A stretch of 7,154 bases of DNA from Treponema sp. (GTDB lineage: Bacteria; Spirochaetota; Spirochaetia; Treponematales; Treponemataceae): contig JAEDFA010000067.1 in NCBI GenBank assembly GCA_016293005.1, forward strand, positions 1-7,154. Reading direction: 5' to 3'. A program made the position numbers and the translations under genes. This document shows positions 1-5,057 of this stretch, piece by piece. Below the pieces are notes generated by a model. That model was not told where the DNA came from. It worked only from the letters and a program-made list of their open reading frames with translations, and did not search any database. Numbering within the stretch: the first letter of the stretch is position 1; each line of letters starts with the position of its first letter.

Positions 1-1
1 C

Positions 2-952
2 TGGGCAAAATCAACCTGGGGAAAACTTTACGGTCAGTGGATTGCCGGTACTGCATTGTTTGTTTACGATATGAATATGTTCAAACCTGCAAAAATGCTT
101 GAGATGATTGCAAAATATGAACTTACAACTTTCTGTGCACCGCCAACAGTTTACCGTTATCTCGTGCGTCAGAATTTGAGCAAATACGATTTAAGCAAAT
201 GCACAAGGTTCAGTACAGCCGGTGAAGCGTTAAATGGCGAAGTTTACAACAAATGGCTTGAACAGACTGGAAAGAAAATCTATGAAGGTTACGGACAGAC
301 AGAATCAACAATTATTTGCGGAAATTTCATGGAATTTTCAGAAATAAAACCTGGTTCTATGGGTCGCCCGAATCCTTTGTACGATGTTGAAATTCTTAAC
401 GCAAATAACAATCCTGTTCCTGCCGGAGAAGTTGGAGAACTTTGTATTCATGTTGAAAACGGTCGGCCGTTCGGGCTTTTGATGGGTTATCACAAAGATG
501 TAGTTCTTACTGCAAACGCTTTTGATGGTGGAGTTTACCACACAGGTGATAATGTTTACATGGACGAAGACGGATATGTCTGGTTTGTTGGAAGAAAAGA
601 CGATATCATTAAGACTTCCGGTTATCGTGTAAGTCCGTTTGAAGTTGAATCTGTTCTTCAAAAGCATCCTGCTGTAATGGAATGTGCCGTAACCGGTGTA
701 GAAGACGCAAATCGTGGAATGGCTGTAAAGGCAACTGTAGTTCTTTCTCCTGGATATGATGAAAAAGACCCTAAAGAAATGGAATTCGAACTTTTAAACT
801 TTGCAAAAGAAAATACTGCAATGTATAAATGTCCTCGAATTTTTGAATTTGTTAAGGAACTTCCAAAAACAATTTCAGGAAAAATTCGCCGCGTAGAAAT
901 CCGTGAACGCGACAAGGGAAAAGACACAAAAAATATTAAACAGGATTTCTAA
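2..952 (+). CDS. AMP-forming acyl-CoA synthetase (medium-chain/acetyl-type), C-terminal part, 5' truncated by window edge
   Basis: This protein activates a carboxylic acid to an acyl-adenylate with ATP and then transfers the acyl group to CoA; it is expected to be cytosolic. The reading frame is open from base 2, and 316 residues are visible before TAA at 950-952. The TTG at 56 is an internal codon, because homologous-looking sequence (WAKSTWGKLYGQW...) precedes it. ANL-superfamily motifs appear in order: the A5-type YGQTE at visible residues 97-101, the hinge/A7 region YHTGDNVYMDEDGY, then GRKDDIIKTSGYR, and PKTISGKIRR near the C-terminus with the catalytic lysine at about residue 294. The opening WAK...W.. 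and the FCAPPTVYR segment resemble the ACSM/medium-chain group more than the classical Acs group. The substrate (acetate, a short or medium fatty acid, or an aromatic acid) cannot be read from this part. The missing N-terminal portion should carry the P-loop motif. It converges on htpG. Confidence 0.9.
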   Translation, partial: WAKSTWGKLYGQWIAGTALFVYDMNMFKPAKMLEMIAKYELTTFCAPPTVYRYLVRQNLSKYDLSKCTRFSTAGEALNGEVYNKWLEQTGKKIYEGYGQTESTIICGNFMEFSEIKPGSMGRPNPLYDVEILNANNNPVPAGEVGELCIHVENGRPFGLLMGYHKDVVLTANAFDGGVYHTGDNVYMDEDGYVWFVGRKDDIIKTSGYRVSPFEVESVLQKHPAVMECAVTGVEDANRGMAVKATVVLSPGYDEKDPKEMEFELLNFAKENTAMYKCPRIFEFVKELPKTISGKIRRVEIRERDKGKDTKNIKQDF

Positions 953-988
953 AATTTAAAAAAATAAGTCATCTTTTATTCAGATGTT

Positions 989-1032
989 TAAAAAAAATGC
1001 TGCTGTGAACTTTTCACGGCAGCATTTTTTTT
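989..1032. terminator. Bidirectional intrinsic terminator between the acyl-CoA synthetase and htpG
   Basis: The 13-base arm at 997-1009 (ATGCTGCTGTGAA) pairs with 1013-1025 (TTCACGGCAGCAT) around a 3-base loop, with a single G-U wobble on the plus strand. An A run (989-997) precedes the stem and a T run (1025-1032) follows it, so the hairpin carries a U tract when read from either strand. It lies 45 bases after the synthetase stop and about 30 bases past the htpG stop, as expected for a shared terminator of convergent genes. Confidence 0.88.
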
Positions 1033-1054
1033 GTCAGTTTAAACTTTTAATTTT

Positions 1055-3025
1055 TTATTTGCTTAAAAGGCTGTTCAAGTGCTTTACAAATTCTGCAGGT
1101 TCTTTTAATTCAACTCCGGCAATTAAAAGTGCCTGATCAAGAAGAACTTCAGAAATGTCAGAAATTAAGTTTTCATCGTCTGTGTCTTTAAGTTTTTGAA
1201 CAATCGGATGGTCTGCATTTATTTCAAGAATTGGCTTTAATTCAGGTCCTGTTTGTCCCATTGCTTTCATCATTTGAACCATCTGATAGCTTGGATCGTT
1301 TTCGTCAACAACGATGCAGGAAGGATTTTCTTCGCTTAAAGTTTTTGAAAGTTTAACTTCTTTTACTTTTTCACCGAGCGATTTTTTAATTTTTTCTGTT
1401 ACCGGCTTGAATTCTTCTTCTTTCTTTTTAGCTTCTTCTTTGTCGATTCCAAGGTCTTCGTCGCTTCCGGCTCTGTTTACGGCTTTAAGTTCAAAATCTT
1501 TGTATTTTCCGAAGCCGCTGATAACGATTTCGTCGATGTCGTCGTCTAAAATTAAAACTTCAAAACCTTTTTTTGTGTATGCTTTTAAAAGCGGATTTGA
1601 ACGAAGATTTTTTTCGTCGCTTCCAGTGATGTAGAAAATTGATTTTTGCTCTGGTTTCATTCTTGAAACATATCCCTGGAAACTTGTGTAATTGTTGTCG
1701 CCAGTTCCGCTTGAATCTGTTGATTTAAAACGAACGATTTCTGCGATTTCTTCACGGTTTGCCCAGTCGCTGTAAAGGCCTTCTTTTAATGGTCTGTTGT
1801 AATTTTTAACAAAATTGTTCCATTTTTCGATTTTCTTTTTGTCATCGTCAGACGGATTTTCGATTTTTCTTGCAGCGTCAGCGTTTTCGCCAATTTTTTT
1901 GAATTCGCTCAAAAGTTTTTTAACCGACTGGCTTTTTATTGTTTCAAGGATTCTGTTCTGCTGAAGAATTTCGCGGCTTACATTTAACGGTAAGTCTTCT
2001 GAATCGATTACACCGCGTACGAATCTTAAATATGCAGGAAGAAGTTCCCGGTCGTCGTCTGTGATGAAAACTCGTTTTACATAAAGTTTTACGCCGCTTT
2101 TGTAATCAGCTTGATACATATCAAACGGAGCCGTCTGCGGAATGTAGAAAAGCGTTGTGTATTCTTGAGTTCCTTCTGCGTGAGTGTGAACATAGTGAAG
2201 CGGATCCTGACCGTCGTGAGAGATTGTTTTGTAAAATTCGTTGTAATCTTCCGTTTTTAATTCTGATTTTGGGCGTTTCCACAATGCTGAAGCGCTGTTT
2301 ACCTGATCTACTTTTTGTTCTGTTGATTTTACATTGCCTTTGTCGTCGTATTCGTTTTTTTCGTAGTGAAGGTAAATTGGAAATGCGATGTGGTCTGAAT
2401 ATTTTTTGATTAATTCTTCTATCTTCCAGCGGCTTGCGTATTCTTTGCTGTCGTCGTTTAATGTCATTACGATTGAAGAACCGCTTGCGTCTTCATTGTC
2501 AAAACCGAATTTTTTTGCTTCTTCTGATGATGCGGATACTTCGTCAAGGTCATAAGAATTTGTTCCGTCGCTTGACCAGTGCCAGATTTTTTTATCGCCG
2601 GCTGCTTTTCTTGTGTAAACATCGATTTTTTTTGCAGCCATAAATGCCGAATAAAAACCTACACCGAACTGTCCGATTAAATTTGAATCTTTTGACGCTT
2701 CCTGAGTTAATTTTGAAAGGAATGCTTTTGTACCTGATCTTGCGATTGTTCCAAGATTGTTTTGTAAATCTTCTTCTGACATACCGATTCCGCTGTCTTT
2801 TACAGTGAGCGTATTTGCTTTTTCGTCAAAAGAGATGTCGATTCTTGGATCAAATTTTACATTTTTATAATTGTCATCAGAAACTGTAAGATATTTTAAT
2901 TTGTCCAGAGCGTCGTTTGCGTTTGAAATGATTTCCCTCAGGAAAATATCTTTGTTTGAATAAAGCGAATGGATTAAAAGCTGTAAAAGTTGATTTACTT
3001 CTGTTTGAAATTCGTGTTTTGCCAT
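1055..3025 (-). CDS. htpG: Molecular chaperone HtpG (bacterial Hsp90)
   Basis: HtpG is an ATP-dependent homodimeric cytosolic chaperone that remodels client proteins, often together with DnaK. The 656 residues are near the usual bacterial length (about 620-650). The N-terminal GHKL ATPase domain is complete: FLREIISNANDALDKL with the catalytic glutamate E31 and the Mg/nucleotide asparagine N35, DSGIGM at 77-82, GTIARSGT at 92-99 (ATP lid), GQFGVGF at 118-124, and GSSIVMTL around 182-189. The middle domain carries LPLNVSREILQQ at about 345-355, whose R351 corresponds to the arginine that contacts the ATP gamma-phosphate. The C-terminal dimerisation domain ends in ...HLNSLLSK without the eukaryotic MEEVD tail, as is normal in bacteria. 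The ATG at 3025 is supported by AGAGG (3032-3036) six bases upstream. It lies downstream of the pseudouridine synthase gene in the same direction, with its own promoter-like sequence in the gap. No key residue is missing. Confidence 0.98.
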   Translation of the reverse strand: MAKHEFQTEVNQLLQLLIHSLYSNKDIFLREIISNANDALDKLKYLTVSDDNYKNVKFDPRIDISFDEKANTLTVKDSGIGMSEEDLQNNLGTIARSGTKAFLSKLTQEASKDSNLIGQFGVGFYSAFMAAKKIDVYTRKAAGDKKIWHWSSDGTNSYDLDEVSASSEEAKKFGFDNEDASGSSIVMTLNDDSKEYASRWKIEELIKKYSDHIAFPIYLHYEKNEYDDKGNVKSTEQKVDQVNSASALWKRPKSELKTEDYNEFYKTISHDGQDPLHYVHTHAEGTQEYTTLFYIPQTAPFDMYQADYKSGVKLYVKRVFITDDDRELLPAYLRFVRGVIDSEDLPLNVSREILQQNRILETIKSQSVKKLLSEFKKIGENADAARKIENPSDDDKKKIEKWNNFVKNYNRPLKEGLYSDWANREEIAEIVRFKSTDSSGTGDNNYTSFQGYVSRMKPEQKSIFYITGSDEKNLRSNPLLKAYTKKGFEVLILDDDIDEIVISGFGKYKDFELKAVNRAGSDEDLGIDKEEAKKKEEEFKPVTEKIKKSLGEKVKEVKLSKTLSEENPSCIVVDENDPSYQMVQMMKAMGQTGPELKPILEINADHPIVQKLKDTDDENLISDISEVLLDQALLIAGVELKEPAEFVKHLNSLLSK

Positions 3026-3108
3026 TTTAAGCCTCTAAGAATTTTTGAAATTTTTGTAATCGGGATTGTGGTTTTAAAATAAACCGATTTTTTTTAGTCC
3101 CTTTATTA

Positions 3109-3138
3109 AATATACAAATTTTTATCCTAAAATGGCAA
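3109..3138 (-). promoter_or_regulatory. Candidate sigma-70-type promoter of htpG
   Basis: Read on the minus strand, TTGCCA (3133-3138) and TATATT (3109-3114) are separated by 18 bases. This gives 5/6 matches to each of the TATAAT and TTGACA consensus boxes or close to it. The implied start near base 3102 leaves a leader of about 75 bases before the ATG. The -35 box begins only 9 bases beyond the stop codon of the upstream gene. I found no CIRCE inverted repeat (TTAGCACTC-N9-GAGTGCTAA), so HrcA control is not indicated here. Confidence 0.5.
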
Positions 3139-3146
3139 TAATTTTT

Positions 3147-3998
3147 TTAATGTTTGTGCAGGGTTTTTCCGCGCTGAATGAAGTCCATTTTCTTTAGTTT
3201 TTTTCCGCAGGTGGAATTTAAAGAAGATGAGTTCTGTGATTTTTTTGGTTTACTGAAAGATGTTTTTTTGTGCGACTGATTTTTTGTTTCGTCCTGATTT
3301 TTTACAAAAGAAAGCCATTCTTCTGGTTCCGGCGATTCAAAGGAAAGTTCTTCATTTGTAAACGGATGGATGAAGCTTAAAGTTTTTGCGTGTAATGCGA
3401 GGCGTGAAAAAGGATTTTTATTTGAATTGTAATTTTTATCGCCTGCGATGATATATCCTTTTGAAGCAAGATGGCATCTGATTTGATTTTTTCTGCCTGT
3501 TTCAAGATTCAGTTCAAAAAGCGTGTAAGATTTTCCGCGTTGAATGATTTTGTAATGCGTTATTGCCGAAAGGGTTTTGAATTTTTCTTTTGAATTTTTA
3601 TCTGGAACAAAAGCGATGTTGTATGCGTTATATGCTAAACCGTCGCTGATTGTCCCGGAATTTGGAAGCGGATTTTTTGAGTTTTCTGCGACGGCGCGGT
3701 AAATTCTTTTTGTTACGATTTTTTGCCATGAATCCATGATGATTTTTTTTGCGTTTTCAGAAAGTGCGAACATCATAATTCCGCTTGTTTCTCTGTCGAG
3801 CCTGTGAACGGCAAACGGTCTGTGATTTTTTGAAAAAGTTCCTTTTTTGCGCATAATTTGTTCAAGCAAAGCTAAAGCAGTTTTTGCTGTGCTTCCCGGA
3901 TAAGGAACTGAAAGAAGTCCTTCAGGTTTGTAAATTACGGCTAAATGGCTGTCTTCATAAAGAATTTTAAACTTGTCTTTTTCAAAATCGTTTTTCAT
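3147..3998 (-). CDS. RluA-family RNA pseudouridine synthase (no S4 domain)
   Basis: The enzyme isomerises uridine to pseudouridine in rRNA and/or tRNA. From the ATG at 3998 the protein has 283 residues. It starts almost directly with the catalytic fold: ILYEDSHLAVIYKPEGLLSVP near 12-32, then the signature HRLDRETSG with the catalytic aspartate D68, KRIYRAV, TGRKNQIRCHLA at about 167-178, GDKNY, and RLALHAKTLSFIHP. There is no N-terminal S4 domain, unlike RluC/RluD, so the exact RNA target is unknown. After the fold (ending near ESPEPEEW) comes a Lys/Ser/Asn-rich tail of about 35 residues, followed by a basic terminus (GKKLKKMDFIQRGKTLHKH). The frame stays open upstream to a TTG at 4034, adding 12 residues. 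I prefer the ATG because family similarity starts just after it, but neither start has a convincing Shine-Dalgarno. There is no terminator after the gene, so readthrough into htpG is possible. Confidence 0.92.
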   Translation of the reverse strand: MKNDFEKDKFKILYEDSHLAVIYKPEGLLSVPYPGSTAKTALALLEQIMRKKGTFSKNHRPFAVHRLDRETSGIMMFALSENAKKIIMDSWQKIVTKRIYRAVAENSKNPLPNSGTISDGLAYNAYNIAFVPDKNSKEKFKTLSAITHYKIIQRGKSYTLFELNLETGRKNQIRCHLASKGYIIAGDKNYNSNKNPFSRLALHAKTLSFIHPFTNEELSFESPEPEEWLSFVKNQDETKNQSHKKTSFSKPKKSQNSSSLNSTCGKKLKKMDFIQRGKTLHKH

Positions 3999-4086
3999 GA
4001 AATTGATATTTACATAAATACGCTTATTTTGCAAATGGTTTTTAAGAGACTTTTAGAAATATAGATAATTTTTTAAAAGAAAATAT

Positions 4087-4113
4087 AATGAATTTTAAAA
4101 ATTAAAATTCATT
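4087..4113. repeat. Perfect 12-bp inverted repeat in the divergent intergenic region
   Basis: AATGAATTTTAA (4087-4098) is followed by AAA and then its exact complement TTAAAATTCATT (4102-4113). It lies about 90 bases upstream of the pseudouridine synthase ATG and about 215 bases upstream of rubrerythrin. No coding gene ends into it from either side, so a terminator role is not obvious. It could be an operator for a dimeric regulator, a transcript hairpin, or an AT-rich coincidence. The symmetry is seen directly; any function is a guess. Confidence 0.55.
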
Positions 4114-4174
4114 CTTGATTTTTTTGATGTTATGATATATTTTGAAAATATAAAAATTGGATTTTATCGGTTTA

Positions 4175-4285
4175 GAAGCGGCAGGGATTGAAGACCCGCC
4201 TTTGGCGTTCTCAAGCGAAAGCCTTGAGAATGAAGCGAAAGCGAAAGGTCGTAAAGCCCGGTTTTTGAGAATCAAAAAGCCGCCC
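4175..4285. repeat. Structured G+C-rich intergenic element, probable interspersed repeat
   Basis: This block of about 110 bases has about 52% G+C by my count, sharply bounded by DNA of roughly 15-20% G+C on both sides. It contains several inverted repeats: CGCC-TTT-GGCG (4197-4207), TTCTCAAG/CTTGAGAA (4208-4215 with 4223-4230), and TTTTTGA/TCAAAAA (4262-4268 with 4272-4278). It also holds three overlapping copies of GCGAAAG (4215-4247), and short terminal complements GCGGC (4178-4182) and GCCGC (4279-4283). A 61-codon frame runs across it on the minus strand (4102-4287), but it has no Shine-Dalgarno and its C-terminal half is simply translated AT-rich spacer. The composition jump and hairpins suggest a REP- or MITE-like mobile intergenic repeat. 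I have an unverified impression that similar blocks recur in Treponema genomes. Only one copy is in this window. Confidence 0.55.
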
Positions 4286-4292
4286 ATATAAA
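4265..4292 (+). promoter_or_regulatory. Candidate rubrerythrin promoter at the edge of the G+C-rich element
   Basis: TTGAGA (4265-4270) and TATAAA (4287-4292) are 16 bases apart and would start transcription near 4299, about 30 bases before the ATG at 4329. The -35 box lies inside the right-hand hairpin of the G+C-rich element and the -10 box just outside it. A weaker alternative lies upstream of the element: TTGATG at 4124-4129 with TATAAA at 4149-4154, spacing 19. AT-rich DNA produces such matches easily. Confidence 0.35.
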
Positions 4293-4328
4293 AATAAAAT
4301 TCATAATAATTTCTAAGAGGTTAAAAAA

Positions 4329-4862
4329 ATGAATTTAAAAGGAACAGAAACAGAAAAAAATCTTTGGACTGCATTTGCAGGTGAATCTCAGGCTCGCAAC
4401 AAATATACATATTTTGCAAGCAAGGCTAAAAAAGAAGGTTATGAACAGATTGCAGCTATTTTTGAAGAAACTGCAAACAACGAAAAAGAACACGCAAAAA
4501 TGTGGTTCAAACTTCTTGACGGAATCGGTTCAACTCCAGAAAACTTAAAGGCTGCTGCAGAAGGCGAAAACTATGAATGGACAGATATGTACGATGGTTT
4601 TGCAAAAACAGCGCGCAAAGAAGGTTTTGAAGCAATTGCAAAACTTTTTGAAGGCGTTGCAGCAATTGAAAAACATCACGAAGATCGCTACAGAAAACTT
4701 TTAAAGAATGTAGAAGACAAAGTTGTTTTCAGCAAAGACGGAGATGCAATCTGGCAGTGTAGAAACTGCGGACACATTGTAGTTGGTAAAGAAGCACCTG
4801 CTGTTTGTCCTGTTTGCGCTCATCCACAGGCTTATTTTGAAGTTGCAAAAGAAAACTACTAG
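4329..4862 (+). CDS. rbr: Rubrerythrin (diiron peroxidase with C-terminal rubredoxin domain)
   Basis: Rubrerythrin reduces hydrogen peroxide to water in the cytosol of anaerobes, with electrons passing from a reductase or rubredoxin through its own Fe(Cys)4 site to a diiron centre. The 177 residues match the classical short form. The ferritin-like four-helix domain (about 1-130) has FAGESQARNKY with E19, EETANNEKEH with ExxH at E52/H55, NYEWTDMY with E83 and D86, and AIEKHHEDRY with ExxH at E114/H117. The rubredoxin-like domain (about 140-172) has CRNC (C144, C147) and CPVC (C160, C163). By my recollection Desulfovibrio vulgaris rubrerythrin has glutamate where D86 stands; aspartate also seems common in other gut anaerobes. 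The ATG is well supported by AAGAGG (4315-4320) eight bases upstream. The gene stands alone, diverging from the pseudouridine synthase and converging on pepF. It fits an oxygen-sensitive lifestyle. Confidence 0.97.
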   Translation: MNLKGTETEKNLWTAFAGESQARNKYTYFASKAKKEGYEQIAAIFEETANNEKEHAKMWFKLLDGIGSTPENLKAAAEGENYEWTDMYDGFAKTARKEGFEAIAKLFEGVAAIEKHHEDRYRKLLKNVEDKVVFSKDGDAIWQCRNCGHIVVGKEAPAVCPVCAHPQAYFEVAKENY

Positions 4863-4928
4863 AGCGAATGTCGAGTTTAAATCCCTGGTGTTGTTTGTAA
4901 GATAAAACATTTAAAAGTCACACGGATT

Positions 4929-4982
4929 GGAAAAATCTAACGATTTTTCTTTGAAATTAAGGTGGCTTAAAAGTTAGATTTT
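4929..4982 (+). other. Overlapping alternative hairpins downstream of rubrerythrin
   Basis: Two pairings compete for the same bases. The compact one joins 4930-4937 (GAAAAATC) to 4942-4949 (GATTTTTC) over a TAAC loop. The long-range one joins 4932-4941 (AAAATCTAAC) to the exact complement GTTAGATTTT at 4973-4982, and its loop encloses a small hairpin TTAAG-GTGG-CTTAA (4957-4970). The rest of the stretch between the rubrerythrin stop and the terminator (4863-5000) has no credible gene. The complementarity is exact; whether it is a functional 3' UTR structure, a small RNA or chance is unknown. Confidence 0.4.
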
Positions 4983-5000
4983 ATAAATATGCAGGATTAT

Positions 5001-5039
5001 AAAAAGGGCTTTCTGATTTTTTTTTAGAAAGCCCTTTTT
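5001..5039. terminator. Bidirectional intrinsic terminator between rubrerythrin and pepF
   Basis: AAAAAGGGCTTTCT (5001-5014) pairs perfectly over 14 bases with AGAAAGCCCTTTTT (5026-5039) around an 11-base T-rich loop. The A and T ends of the stem provide a U tract for transcripts from either strand. It lies 138 bases after the rubrerythrin stop and 18 bases beyond the pepF stop, so it is placed most tightly for pepF but serves both genes. Confidence 0.9.
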
Positions 5040-5057
5040 GTTTTTAAATTCTATTTT

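Noticed and set aside
1314..2643. Plus-strand open frames inside htpG
   Set aside because: They are antisense shadows of a fully conserved HtpG reading frame, with low-complexity Ser/Phe/Leu composition.
3026..3146. CIRCE (HrcA) operator before htpG
   Set aside because: No TTAGCACTC/GAGTGCTAA-type repeat is present in the gap.
3999..4034. Upstream TTG start extending the pseudouridine synthase by 12 residues
   Set aside because: No ribosome binding site precedes it and the extra residues do not resemble the family's N-terminus; the ATG at 3998 is more likely, though also without a clear Shine-Dalgarno.
4102..4287. 61-codon minus-strand frame across the G+C-rich element
   Set aside because: It has no Shine-Dalgarno, its second half is translated AT spacer, and the DNA is better explained as a hairpin-rich repeat.
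4301..4315. PerR/Fur-like box upstream of rubrerythrin
   Set aside because: It matches a PerR-type consensus at only about 10 of 14 positions in very AT-rich DNA, which is not distinguishable from chance.
4989..5027. 12-codon frame MQDYKKGFLIFF
   Set aside because: It runs into the terminator hairpin and has no properly spaced ribosome binding site.
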